Shown here: positions 1 through 8,013 of the stretch, in pieces
How the letters are laid out: the number at the start of each line of letters is the position of its first letter
Numbering within the stretch: the stretch's first letter is position 1
Source of the DNA: a virus
IMG/VR virus record: IMGVR_UViG_3300023210_000034
Coordinates: 1-62,267 of that record
Reading direction: 5' to 3' (one strand)
Length of the DNA: 62,267 nt
Position numbers and translations under genes: made by a program
The notes under the pieces: model-generated
Seen by the model: only the letters and a program-made list of their open reading frames with translations
The model's database searches: none
Told to the model about the DNA's origin: nothing

Positions 1-1
1 C

Positions 2-94
2 ACCGGCAACCCGCCCACCACCTACAAACTACATTCCACGGCTAACGGGACATACATTATCAAGGACAGCAATGGGAAAAGCAAAAAAAGATAA
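2..94 (+). CDS. Partial small basic protein, C-terminal end only
   Basis: An open frame enters from the left edge and ends at TAA 92-94, leaving 30 residues that finish in NGKSKKR. Its last 23 bases overlap the next gene, and the shared stretch encodes a GK-rich basic peptide in both frames. The PPTT motif and the overlapping stop resemble the protein at 307-561 (QPPTT near its end), so this is probably the previous member of the same tandem family. Its function is unknown. Confidence 0.5.
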   Translation, partial: TGNPPTTYKLHSTANGTYIIKDSNGKSKKR

Positions 95-329
95 GGCAAG
101 ACAAAGACGGAGCCACTATTCTTCGCCGATGCCCATCAGAACGCATTACAAAGGCGTGATGATACCGGACCGTAGACTATTGCCCCGACTTCGGGTAACA
201 ACAGCCGGTCAAATGGCTAGAGATATAGCAGGAATACAGCCAATGACAGGGTTCGTAGCAAGCGCACATACAATAAGAGTACGACATGGGACAATGAGAG
301 TACGACATGGGAAAACATCAAAAAGATAA
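72..329 (+). CDS. Small basic protein, MGK-KDKARQR family, copy 1
   Basis: This 85-residue, strongly basic protein starts MGKAKKDKARQR, an N-terminus repeated with variations in the genes at 307, 548 and 1031. The rest is not conserved between copies, so only the start defines the family. The ATG lies inside the end of the preceding frame and the stop lies inside the next gene, which suggests translational coupling. The last 20 residues contain a seven-residue tandem repeat (RVRHG twice). I do not recognise a function; the basic composition would allow nucleic-acid binding, but that is a guess. Confidence 0.6.
   Translation: MGKAKKDKARQRRSHYSSPMPIRTHYKGVMIPDRRLLPRLRVTTAGQMARDIAGIQPMTGFVASAHTIRVRHGTMRVRHGKTSKR
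276..317 (+). repeat. 21-bp tandem direct repeat
   Basis: Two adjacent 21-bp units (276-296 and 297-317) share AGAGTACGACATGGGA. Each contains an ATGGGA. The second is the start codon of the gene at 307. The first, at 286, gives a frame that stops after two codons. The unit is in frame within the upstream gene and adds RVRHG twice to its C-terminus. Confidence 0.85.
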
Positions 330-561
330 AGCAAGACAACGTGGGTTCTACGACGCCTACAAGAGATATTGTGATAACCCACGGGTCTGGACACGTATCA
401 ATGCACTGAAAACGGAATACGCTGGTGGGAATGCGAAGGACGCCGCATTCTTTTATGCGCCGTATGTTCCCTTACAGATGAAAATGTCACGTGGTTCTAA
501 ACAACCGCCAACCACATTCAATACTCGGTACGGAAAGGTGACGATCAATGGGGAAACATAG
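307..561 (+). CDS. Small basic protein, MGK-KDKARQR family, copy 2
   Basis: This protein of 84 residues begins MGKHQKDKARQR, nearly identical to the start of the gene at 72, and then diverges. It has several Tyr and Arg residues and a QPPTT stretch near the end. The start overlaps the previous gene by 23 bases and the stop overlaps the next by 14. No domain is recognised. The shared start may be a functional motif, or a by-product of duplicating the ATGGG-containing gene junction. Confidence 0.6.
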   Translation: MGKHQKDKARQRGFYDAYKRYCDNPRVWTRINALKTEYAGGNAKDAAFFYAPYVPLQMKMSRGSKQPPTTFNTRYGKVTINGET

Positions 562-796
562 AACAGATAAACGTCGCCAACAAAGAAATCAAAAATGGAA
601 CATGACAGCGAAGAAGACAAGAAAGCCCGGTGGATGGAAGAAATACTTCACGAATTACAAGTCGAATAAATCATACCTCGATCTCAACCGCAGTGGGTAC
701 TCGTGGGGCAACACCAGAAATCTAACAGCTTCCGTGTGGATTAACACATCAGCGACTGTTGATCGTTCGACTAAACCCAAGAAGATATCAAGATGA
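548..796 (+). CDS. Small basic protein, MGK-KDKARQR family, copy 3
   Basis: The 82-residue product starts MGKHRTDKRRQQR and is rich in Lys, Arg, Asn and aromatic residues, with no hydrophobic segment. It overlaps the genes before and after by 14 and 4 bases. It belongs with the genes at 72, 307 and 1031 on the basis of its N-terminus. Function unknown. Confidence 0.6.
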   Translation: MGKHRTDKRRQQRNQKWNMTAKKTRKPGGWKKYFTNYKSNKSYLDLNRSGYSWGNTRNLTASVWINTSATVDRSTKPKKISR

Positions 797-1038
797 AACC
801 GGGCAAATATCTAGTGATCGATAAGGACACAACCAGTACCAAAGGACTGATGTATCATTCTTTAAGGCTCACATACCGCAAGGGCAAGTCACCACTTGTC
901 AAGATAACCAAACAAGAACCTAGATTCAGAACCAGATATGATGCACGGAAATTTATTGAGGAACAATCAACACCAGACGTAATGAGGTCCGGAAACCTAA
1001 CTGATCCCCCAAGCTTCAGGATAGTGAAAGATGGGTAA
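793..1038 (+). CDS. Small FRFKR-family protein, divergent copy
   Basis: The 81-residue protein begins MKPGKYLVI, matching the xxGKYIIK start of the tandem array at 2054-3072. It has a central aromatic/basic block (RFRTRYDARKFIEE) at the place where the array members have FRFKRxA. It therefore looks like a detached member of that family, here placed between two MGK-type genes. It overlaps the upstream gene as ATGA and the downstream gene by eight bases. Function unknown. Confidence 0.6.
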   Translation: MKPGKYLVIDKDTTSTKGLMYHSLRLTYRKGKSPLVKITKQEPRFRTRYDARKFIEEQSTPDVMRSGNLTDPPSFRIVKDG

Positions 1039-1201
1039 GCAACTAAAAGATAACGCAAGGCAAGAACGACACATGCTGAAACGTCGTTCTGGACTTGGGC
1101 CAGTGAAATCATTCACCATATTCGGAAGAGGGAGTGGCAAAATCACCTATCACGAATCGGTGAAACATAGAGGAAAACATGTCTACTTTAAACAAACGTA
1201 A
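1031..1201 (+). CDS. Small basic protein, MGK-KDKARQR family, copy 4
   Basis: This 56-residue frame begins MGKQLKDNARQERH, clearly the same N-terminus as the genes at 72, 307 and 548. It starts in the last codons of the gene at 793 and its stop overlaps the start of the glycosyltransferase-like gene at 1179 by 23 bases. The conserved N-terminus and the overlap pattern support it as a real gene. Function unknown. Confidence 0.6.
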   Translation: MGKQLKDNARQERHMLKRRSGLGPVKSFTIFGRGSGKITYHESVKHRGKHVYFKQT

Positions 1202-2057
1202 GCGCGGATACTTAACCTTCGCAATCAATAACGAGAAACAAGATTACGTGAGACTAGCATACGGTCTCGCATTAAGTCTACGGTTGTCTCAACAAGAAAC
1301 TCCATACCTCAGTGTCGTGGTCACCGATCCAGATGACATGCCTGAGAAGTACAAAAAGGTATTCGATAACGTCATCCAAAACCCATGGGGTGATGATGAT
1401 TGGGATCGTGAATGGAAACTCCGTAACGAATGGAAATCCATGCACCTTACACCATACGAGGAAACAATCAAGACAGAAGCAGACATGCTGTACTTCGATG
1501 AAATGGAGCCATTGATCGATCATATCGCAGACCGCCAAGACGTGGCTATCTGTGACAACGTACGAACATTCCAAGACCAAGTGGCAGACATGACATTCTA
1601 TCGCAAAACATTCGTGAACAACAACTTGTATAATGCATACAGTGCGATGTCCTACTTTAAACAAGGCGATGAGTCTTGGAAGTTCTTTGAACTTATCAAA
1701 GAGATCGCAGACAATTGGTCAGAATACAGCTATGAATTCCTCCGCAAATACAGACAGCAAGAGTTCAGCACCGATGTAGCATACGGCCTAGCAGTCAGAC
1801 TACTCGATAAGAAGCGTGAGTACAAGCCATGCATTGAAGGCTTCAACTTCGTTCACATGAAGATGTTAGCACAACTGATGCCAGAACCCAATACCCATTT
1901 TGATGATGATTGGGACTTATGGCTAGACAACAGAATGAATGATAACTGTGAACTGTTCGTAAACAACTATTACATCAGCCGACCATTCCATTATCATGTG
2001 AAGGATTGGTTGACAGATGAGATCATTGAGCAGTACGAGGCAAAGCTAGGGTTATGA
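1179..2057 (+). CDS. Putative GT-A type glycosyltransferase
   Basis: The 292-residue protein has no signal peptide. Residues near 25-60 (AYGLALSLRLSQ, then VVVTDPDDMPEKYKKVF) resemble the start of nucleotide-diphospho-sugar transferase domains. An acidic KTEADMLYFDEM near residue 105 could be the metal-binding DxD-like site. Conserved-looking aromatic residues cluster towards the C-terminus (SRPFHYHVKDW). It is the first of several sugar-transferase-like genes in this arm, which supports a role in glycan synthesis or host surface modification. The assignment rests on pattern only; another nucleotide-sugar-binding enzyme is possible. Confidence 0.5.
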   Translation: MSTLNKRKRGYLTFAINNEKQDYVRLAYGLALSLRLSQQETPYLSVVVTDPDDMPEKYKKVFDNVIQNPWGDDDWDREWKLRNEWKSMHLTPYEETIKTEADMLYFDEMEPLIDHIADRQDVAICDNVRTFQDQVADMTFYRKTFVNNNLYNAYSAMSYFKQGDESWKFFELIKEIADNWSEYSYEFLRKYRQQEFSTDVAYGLAVRLLDKKREYKPCIEGFNFVHMKMLAQLMPEPNTHFDDDWDLWLDNRMNDNCELFVNNYYISRPFHYHVKDWLTDEIIEQYEAKLGL

Positions 2058-2272
2058 GACCCCCGCGATATCACATAGCATTCCTAACGGTTAAAATGAA
2101 AACAGTGGACAGTGATCAGGGAACATGGACATATCCAGTCTTGCACGATTATTATGTCATATCTGGCGCAAGCTTTCGATTCAAACGAGATGCTACTCGG
2201 GCATTGAAGGATTATTCACACGCGGACACGGTATATTTTGTGGTAGATTGTAAAGGGAAGTTGGGATTATGA
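2054..2272 (+). CDS. Small FRFKR-family protein, array copy 1
   Basis: This 72-residue protein is the first of five consecutive genes with one plan: a start of the type MxxPRYHI, a variable middle, then FRFKRDATRAL, then a C-terminal strand ending in hydrophobic or basic residues. It overlaps the gene at 1179 by four bases and the next gene by four. The plan suggests a small alpha/beta domain. No function is recognised. Confidence 0.65.
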   Translation: MRPPRYHIAFLTVKMKTVDSDQGTWTYPVLHDYYVISGASFRFKRDATRALKDYSHADTVYFVVDCKGKLGL

Positions 2273-2454
2273 GAAGACCAAAGTGGTGTATAAAGTATCA
2301 CAACAGTGATCCTACTAAATGGTATGTTCTTTCTGCCACGTACAGATTTAAACGTGATGCTGAAATTGATGCCAGAGAAAGACGCCAACATTGTATGATA
2401 CGTAAGGGCCATCACAAGTTTTATGTGGAGAAGGTGCCTTATGCGAAAAGGTAG
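2269..2454 (+). CDS. Small FRFKR-family protein, array copy 2
   Basis: The protein of 61 residues begins MRRPKWCIKY, has YRFKRDAEIDARERR in the middle and ends FYVEKVPYAKR. The ending 'EKxPxxxR' recurs in copies 3 and 4. Its last 14 bases, encoding AKR and the stop, also encode the MRKG start of the next gene, so the family's end and start motifs are overlapped in different frames. Confidence 0.7.
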   Translation: MRRPKWCIKYHNSDPTKWYVLSATYRFKRDAEIDARERRQHCMIRKGHHKFYVEKVPYAKR

Positions 2455-2668
2455 ATACGTGATCAAATTCCGAAGAGCACCAGACCACGGAGAAGACCCA
2501 TCCGAATGGGGTTACTATGGTGGCTACAAAAATGGCCCCGGCTGTTTCCGATTTCGCTTGGCTATCGATGCACGTAACCAATTGGATCACCTGTTAGCAA
2601 GCGTGGGATTTCCGGTATTTGATGGATACGAATTTTATATAGAAAAGATGCCTCATGAAAAAAGGTAA
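2441..2668 (+). CDS. Small FRFKR-family protein, array copy 3
   Basis: The start is placed at 2441, six codons inside the longest open frame, because MRKGRYVIKF aligns with the other copies and overlaps the upstream stop exactly as the later junctions do. The 75-residue product has CFRFRLAIDARNQ in the middle and ends FYIEKMPHEKR. Function unknown. Confidence 0.7.
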   Translation: MRKGRYVIKFRRAPDHGEDPSEWGYYGGYKNGPGCFRFRLAIDARNQLDHLLASVGFPVFDGYEFYIEKMPHEKR

Positions 2669-2858
2669 GTACATCATCAAAATCTTGAGCCATCAGATCA
2701 ATCCGCATACCTTTGAGCCTGAACGTGTGTGGATATATCATGGCCACTTTAGATTCAAGAGACCAGCAGAGAATTACGCACGTAACATCAACAGAAGAAA
2801 GTCTCCCCCGCCACACAATGTCGCATACATAGAGAAGTTACCACATGCGAGAAGGTAA
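2655..2858 (+). CDS. Small FRFKR-family protein, array copy 4
   Basis: The 67-residue protein begins MKKGKYIIKI, has HFRFKRPAENYARN and ends YIEKLPHARR. Its start overlaps the previous stop by 14 bases and its stop overlaps the next start by 14, the same junction geometry as copies 2 and 3. This regularity argues for expansion of the array by unequal recombination. Function unknown. Confidence 0.7.
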   Translation: MKKGKYIIKILSHQINPHTFEPERVWIYHGHFRFKRPAENYARNINRRKSPPPHNVAYIEKLPHARR

Positions 2859-3072
2859 GTACATCATCAGATATCACGATAAGCGGCCCGCCCGGAAGCC
2901 AGCAGACCCCACGTGGGGAATAGTATCTTCGCAGAATGGCCGACCCTATACTTACAAAGTTAAGTCTTTTCGGTTCAAGCGCGAAGCACAAGACTATATA
3001 CAAGAGAAATATAATATGTACACACAGGCCAATGAAATCCATTTCTATATTGTAAGGCACAAAAATGTTTGA
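2845..3072 (+). CDS. Small FRFKR-family protein, array copy 5
   Basis: The protein has 75 residues, starts MREGKYIIRY and contains SFRFKREAQDYIQ; the C-terminus FYIVRHKNV is less typical. It closes the array and overlaps the gene at 3065 by eight bases. A distant relative lies on the other strand at 32431-32622. Function unknown. Confidence 0.7.
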   Translation: MREGKYIIRYHDKRPARKPADPTWGIVSSQNGRPYTYKVKSFRFKREAQDYIQEKYNMYTQANEIHFYIVRHKNV

Positions 3073-3634
3073 CGAAGACTACACTTTTAGGGTATACTAT
3101 AACCAAGTGGGCGATATACATGCATGCTCATCTGAATCCAAACCAGATGAAAGCCTGAATGATATCCCATTTTTAGAAACAACGGAGTACGAATACAGGG
3201 ACGTTATCGCAGCACAACAAAATTACGGCGTAATCTCAATCAATGATGTGCCAACACTAGTTGCGGCAACCACCGACGAATACAAAGCATTCAGAAGGAA
3301 GTTCGATAAACAAAACATAACACTGATACCTGTGATCGACAAACAACGAGAACACTACGTGGTGAAGTTCACATACATGAAGAACCGCAACAAAGTACTC
3401 GTTGAGGGCATGGACGATTTCTACAAACGTGCAGGTAATAGAGATGCAGTCGTATGGGTGTTCGTTGTCCCAAGGAACTATATCTATGAGCCACCATTAC
3501 TCACATTGAAATGGATCGGCGGCGATGTAGTCATGAATAAAGAGTTATACGAGATTCCAGCAGGAGTCAATCAGGAGATCACATTGATCAGTAACATAGA
3601 TAAACATCTAACGTCGTTCGAGGTAAGGAAATGA
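3065..3634 (+). CDS. Hypothetical protein, 189 residues
   Basis: This is a soluble protein with mixed strand-like and charged segments and no recognised domain, signal peptide or cysteine motif. It sits between the small-gene array and a glycosyltransferase-like gene and overlaps both (eight and four bases), so it is probably co-translated with them. The tight fit in an overlapping operon supports it as a real gene. Confidence 0.6.
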   Translation: MFDEDYTFRVYYNQVGDIHACSSESKPDESLNDIPFLETTEYEYRDVIAAQQNYGVISINDVPTLVAATTDEYKAFRRKFDKQNITLIPVIDKQREHYVVKFTYMKNRNKVLVEGMDDFYKRAGNRDAVVWVFVVPRNYIYEPPLLTLKWIGGDVVMNKELYEIPAGVNQEITLISNIDKHLTSFEVRK

Positions 3635-4593
3635 AGCAAGAGTACAATATATCGGACTTTTCTGTTGTGTACATCTCATACGATGAACCAAACTGTGAGA
3701 AACATTGGGCCGATCTCCTAGAGAAAAACCCAGCAGCTAAACGTGTCCACCATGTCAAAGGATTCGACGCAGCCCATAGAGCAGCAGGGGAAGCAGGAAC
3801 AACCGACCGTATCATCACAGTAGACGCAGACAACATCATCCATCCAGAGTTCATGCTACAAAAGGTAATGATCGATGATGAACTACATCACGATTACGTG
3901 TACAGTTGGAAAGGTCTGAACATGGTCAATGGTCTATCGTATGGCAACGGTGGACTGAAACTATGGCCACGCGATGAACTCCTGAACATGGCATCACATG
4001 AACTGGCCGAAGATGGTAACGGCGTGGACTTCTGTTGGATGCCCACGTACGTACAAATGGCAAGCATATGGTCAGATGTATACGTGAATGGCTCACCCTT
4101 CCAAGCATTCCGCGCAGGGTATCGCGAAGGCGTGAAGATGAGTCTACACAATGGCGATAAGGTTGACAAGTGGAAGTTCTATGAAAAGAATGCAAGAGCG
4201 AACCTCGAACGATTAAGCATCTGGTGCTCAGTGGGACGAGATATCCTACACGGTAACTACGCTATGATTGGAGCAAGGATGGGTGCCGTGAAAGCATTCG
4301 ATCCAGAGTTCGAACCATCAAGCGTAGCTGAGTTCGATTACTTCGACACAGTATGGGACCAGCATAGAGCTATCTTCAATGACCCCCACACACTCAAGAG
4401 ATTCATGCTCAGACTTAATGAAGAGATCAATGATCTAATGCAGCTACGTGTCGCTGAACTCGATGAACAACAATCAGCGTGGTTCAAGTCAGTACACTTC
4501 GACAACAAGGCAAAGTACAGCATCATGGTAACAGAACAAGAAGCAGCAGGATTGGAACTCAAGAGAATGTTCGAGGACAGTACAGTAATATGA
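3631..4593 (+). CDS. Putative GT-A glycosyltransferase, paralogue A
   Basis: The 320-residue protein begins with a strand typical of a GT-A fold (VVYISYDEPNCEKHW). It then has a GFDAAHRAA helix and the metal-site motif VDADN, with D65-A-D67. Later it has NGLSYGNGGLKLWPRDELL and a NGSPFQAFRAGYREGVKM block. Both the DxD context and the later blocks recur in the genes at 14362 and 15312, so these three are paralogues. The expected role is transfer of a sugar from a nucleotide-sugar donor; donor and acceptor are unknown. The start overlaps the previous stop as ATGA. Confidence 0.6.
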   Translation: MKQEYNISDFSVVYISYDEPNCEKHWADLLEKNPAAKRVHHVKGFDAAHRAAGEAGTTDRIITVDADNIIHPEFMLQKVMIDDELHHDYVYSWKGLNMVNGLSYGNGGLKLWPRDELLNMASHELAEDGNGVDFCWMPTYVQMASIWSDVYVNGSPFQAFRAGYREGVKMSLHNGDKVDKWKFYEKNARANLERLSIWCSVGRDILHGNYAMIGARMGAVKAFDPEFEPSSVAEFDYFDTVWDQHRAIFNDPHTLKRFMLRLNEEINDLMQLRVAELDEQQSAWFKSVHFDNKAKYSIMVTEQEAAGLELKRMFEDSTVI

Positions 4594-4787
4594 CCGATGA
4601 AGAACTACTCAAGACAATACGAATGACGCACAGCAATCCTTGTGTGATGTGCAAGCATCAAGCCCCTGACGACGAACCGGGATGGAATTCCAGACCGGGT
4701 GACCGTTGCCACCTTCACTATCACCGTGACATGGCCAATTGTATAGACATAAATTACAAAGACTTTGAAATGAAAACAAATGACTGA
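4590..4787 (+). CDS. Small putative zinc-binding protein, TDEEL family
   Basis: The 65-residue protein begins MTDEELLKTI and carries CVMC, then 18 residues, Cys, then ten residues, Cys, with extra His residues. Four spaced cysteines suggest one zinc-binding knuckle. The genes at 20601 and 20770 have the same TDxEL start and Cys-x2-Cys...Cys...Cys layout, and they also directly adjoin a radical SAM gene. The start overlaps the upstream stop as ATGA. A partner or substrate role for the radical SAM enzymes is speculation. Confidence 0.6.
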   Translation: MTDEELLKTIRMTHSNPCVMCKHQAPDDEPGWNSRPGDRCHLHYHRDMANCIDINYKDFEMKTND

Positions 4788-5037
4788 AAAAACAAAAGTT
4801 GAATATTTTAGCGACGATTCCCTGTTCATGATAACGCACACAAAGAACGGCAAACGTCACAGTATCAAAGGCCCAGCGCAGTCCGAATGGTGGCGAACGG
4901 GGCAAATGGCAACTCGTTCATATTATGTCAATGATAGGTTACATAGGGTAGATGGCCCAGCATATATTCAGTGGCATCAAGATGGAACACTATGGCATGA
5001 AGACTATTATTTGAATGGTGAGAAACAAAATGACTGA
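4780..5037 (+). CDS. MORN-like repeat protein
   Basis: The 85-residue protein contains NDRLHRVDGPAYIQW and weaker repeats (KRHSIKGPAQSEWW, NGEK). This is the short beta-hairpin repeat 'NGxLHRxDGPA' found in phage and bacterial YwqK/MORN-like proteins. Such repeats are structural and often mediate binding. A better preserved paralogue is encoded on the other strand at 34400-34675. It overlaps both neighbours by eight bases. No activity can be inferred. Confidence 0.65.
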   Translation: MTEKTKVEYFSDDSLFMITHTKNGKRHSIKGPAQSEWWRTGQMATRSYYVNDRLHRVDGPAYIQWHQDGTLWHEDYYLNGEKQND

Positions 5038-6487
5038 AAAATCACAGAACCAATTGAACATCGAGAACATGCAAACACGCATGGACAAGGTAGAACAATC
5101 ATCATGTACTATGTGCACGGCTAAATGGTTGCAAACTACCCTGTATCTTATGAACGGAATGAACCACTCATGTCACCATCCAGTGGCACACAAAATTCCA
5201 CCAGAAGAACTCAAGGATAATCCAACCGCACTACACAACACAAAGTTCAAGAAAGAACAACGACAGCTAATGCTCGACGGTGAACGACCACCAGAATGCG
5301 AATACTGCTGGAACATCGAAGACCTAAAGGGAGACCATATCAGTGATCGTACCTATAAGTCAACCGATGAACAATGGAGCATGCCATACCTCGATAAGAT
5401 CATGGAAGCTAAAGCAACAGGTAACATCAACCCAAGCTATCTTGAAGTCGCATTCGAAAACACATGTAACTTCAAATGTGCGTACTGCTCACCAGAAGTG
5501 TCATCCAAATGGATGGAAGAAATAAAACAACATGGTCCATACACAACCTCGTGGTTGACAGGGAGCCTGACTTGGTTACAAGACTCAGGAAGAATGCCAC
5601 TACCAAACCGCGAAGACAATGTGTACGTGGATGCCTTTTGGGAATGGTGGCCCGACCTATACCAAGACCTGAACACATTCCGTATCACTGGTGGCGAACC
5701 ACTACTAAGCAAAAACACATGGAAGGTGCTTGAGTACATAAAAGAGAACCCACGTGAAGACTTCAATCTTGCCATCAATACCAACCTTGATGTTCCCGAA
5801 GAGTTCATTAATAAACTGATCCAGTATCATAACGATATCGCACCACATATCAATAGCTTCGAAATATATACATCATGTGAAGCCAAGGGCGATGCCGCTG
5901 AGTATATCCGCTATGGTATGGACTACACTCGATTCATGAAGAACGTTCATCGGGTACTAGCGAACACCGAAGCACGTGTGAACTTCATGATAACCTTCAA
6001 TGTGTTGAGCCTAGGCACCTTCCAAGACTTCTTGAAAGATATCTGGAACCTTAGATCATACTACAACGAATCAGACGCAATGAACCGTATCCCAATGATG
6101 ATCTCATATCTGCGCTGGCCACCGTTCCTGAACGCACAACTAGCAACAGATTACATAAAAGATATCTTCATACACCACATCAATGAATTCATTGATGCTC
6201 ATATGCGTGACACAAGCCCAACTGATAAAGCCAGATTCTATCTGGAAGAAAAAGATCAGATCGATAGGCTATGTGAATACCTCAGAGATCGTCCAGAGAC
6301 AAATGCACGAGATCAAACCGATCTAGTCACATTCGTGAAAGAATACGACAAACGTAGAGGAACTGATTTCGCAACAACGTTTCCCGAACACGATAAACTA
6401 ATACAGTGGTCATACCCACAACAAGGATACCACGATAATGATTGGGATCAGGGAGATGGAGATATAGCACATGTCACACCAATTTAG
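5030..6487 (+). CDS. Radical SAM protein (twitch type), paralogue 1
   Basis: The start is placed at 5030 (MTEKSQ), which overlaps the preceding gene by eight bases. The 485-residue protein has an N-terminal CTMC (Cys26, Cys29) followed by HSCHHP and CEYCW. It then has the radical SAM cluster motif CNFKCAYC (Cys146, 150, 153), which binds a 4Fe-4S cluster and S-adenosylmethionine, and RITGGEPLLS near residue 220. The extra N-terminal cysteines could bind a second cluster. The next gene is a close paralogue. The reaction and substrate are not predictable from this architecture. Confidence 0.9.
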   Translation: MTEKSQNQLNIENMQTRMDKVEQSSCTMCTAKWLQTTLYLMNGMNHSCHHPVAHKIPPEELKDNPTALHNTKFKKEQRQLMLDGERPPECEYCWNIEDLKGDHISDRTYKSTDEQWSMPYLDKIMEAKATGNINPSYLEVAFENTCNFKCAYCSPEVSSKWMEEIKQHGPYTTSWLTGSLTWLQDSGRMPLPNREDNVYVDAFWEWWPDLYQDLNTFRITGGEPLLSKNTWKVLEYIKENPREDFNLAINTNLDVPEEFINKLIQYHNDIAPHINSFEIYTSCEAKGDAAEYIRYGMDYTRFMKNVHRVLANTEARVNFMITFNVLSLGTFQDFLKDIWNLRSYYNESDAMNRIPMMISYLRWPPFLNAQLATDYIKDIFIHHINEFIDAHMRDTSPTDKARFYLEEKDQIDRLCEYLRDRPETNARDQTDLVTFVKEYDKRRGTDFATTFPEHDKLIQWSYPQQGYHDNDWDQGDGDIAHVTPI

Positions 6488-8012
6488 ACTACAAGAAAAC
6501 GGAGACCCCTTTCACGAGGAAGATAACGTTCTTACCATGAAAGACTTCCTGAATGATACAGGTTGTGGGATGTGTCTTGCCAAATGGACACAGGTAACCA
6601 TGCATCTAGGTACGGGACACACTCATTCATGCCATCACCCCGCAGCACATAAAATACCACTGGAAGAAATTCAAGCAAACCCTGCAGCATTACATAACAC
6701 AGAGTTCAAGAAAGAACAACGTAAATTAATGCTGAACGATAAGAAGCCAGACGAGTGTGACTATTGCTGGCGCATCGAAGACGCCAATGAACTCAGTGAT
6801 CGATACCATAAATCATTGGACTCATTCAGCTTCAACAATCGCAATGAGATCATTAAACTGGATGGCGATGAAGACGTGTACCCATCATATGTAGAGGTAA
6901 GCTTCTCTAACGTATGTAACTTCAAGTGCGGGTACTGTAGCCCTCAATATAGCTCAACATGGACCGAAGAGATCAATCAACATGGTCCGTATAAACTATC
7001 ATCAGATGGCTTCGAATTCAATGGCCTTGATCCAGATAAAACAAACATCCCAAACAATCAAGAGAACCCATACAAAGACGCTTGGTGGGAATGGTTCCCC
7101 GAAGCATACAAGCACATGAAGGTACTTCGCATCACTGGCGGCGAACCACTACTCAGCAAAGATACAATGAGAACCATTGACTTCCTCCTAGAGAACCCCA
7201 ATCCCGAACTGGACTTCGCGATCAACACAAACTTGTGTCCACCGCCCGAGCTATGGGAAGAGTTCAAGCTCAAGATATTCAGACTTACTGAACGTGGATG
7301 TGTGAAGAAGTTCACATTGTTCACAAGTATAGAGAATTGGGGAGCACGAGCCGAGTACAACAGATTTGGTATGGACTTCAACCAATTCCGTTCGAACTTC
7401 CATGAGTTCCTTGATGAAGTTCCACGTGCCAGAATAACCATCATGGCAGCGTTCAACATCATGAGCATCACATCATTCAAACGATTGCTGATGTGGGTGC
7501 TGGAACTGAAGAAGAAGTACAATCATAGCGCATACATGGAAGGTGTGTATGATCGCACCGGCATCAAATATACAGATAACTCCGAAACCCTGAACATCCG
7601 TCGAGAAGTCAACGGGTCCGGATACGACAGAGTGGGTATCGATATCCCATATGTTAGAGCACCACACTTCCTTGACGCTCATATCGCCACACCCGAACTT
7701 CTGGAAGAATACCTGTTGCCAGCCGTGGAATTCATGTACCAGAACCTCGGACACTCAGGATGGTCAGACAACCTTGGCTTCAATGTGCACGAAGCAGATA
7801 AACTAAAAAGAATCTTCACTGATCTATCCAACAAGATCACATACCATGGCAACTACCCCAAGGCGCAGGGCGTTGGCCAAGACCTCAATCGAGCACGGTT
7901 CTACAAATTTGTCGAAGAACACGATGCCCGTAGAGGTACAAACTTCTTAGAAGCGTTCCCCGAGATGGAAGACTTTTATAATATATGCAAAACAGAAAGC
8001 GATAACTATTAA
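6471..8012 (+). CDS. Radical SAM protein (twitch type), paralogue 2
   Basis: The 513-residue protein repeats the plan of its upstream neighbour: CGMCLAKWTQ, HSCHHPAAHKIP and CDYCWRIED at the N-terminus. These are followed by CNFKCGYC (Cys149, 153, 156) and LRITGGEPLLSKDT. The two overlap by 17 bases and arose by tandem duplication, but have diverged widely in the C-terminal half. Keeping both copies suggests different substrates or a two-step reaction. The cluster motif makes the family assignment firm; the function is not known. Confidence 0.9.
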   Translation: MSHQFRLQENGDPFHEEDNVLTMKDFLNDTGCGMCLAKWTQVTMHLGTGHTHSCHHPAAHKIPLEEIQANPAALHNTEFKKEQRKLMLNDKKPDECDYCWRIEDANELSDRYHKSLDSFSFNNRNEIIKLDGDEDVYPSYVEVSFSNVCNFKCGYCSPQYSSTWTEEINQHGPYKLSSDGFEFNGLDPDKTNIPNNQENPYKDAWWEWFPEAYKHMKVLRITGGEPLLSKDTMRTIDFLLENPNPELDFAINTNLCPPPELWEEFKLKIFRLTERGCVKKFTLFTSIENWGARAEYNRFGMDFNQFRSNFHEFLDEVPRARITIMAAFNIMSITSFKRLLMWVLELKKKYNHSAYMEGVYDRTGIKYTDNSETLNIRREVNGSGYDRVGIDIPYVRAPHFLDAHIATPELLEEYLLPAVEFMYQNLGHSGWSDNLGFNVHEADKLKRIFTDLSNKITYHGNYPKAQGVGQDLNRARFYKFVEEHDARRGTNFLEAFPEMEDFYNICKTESDNY

Positions 8013-8013
8013 C

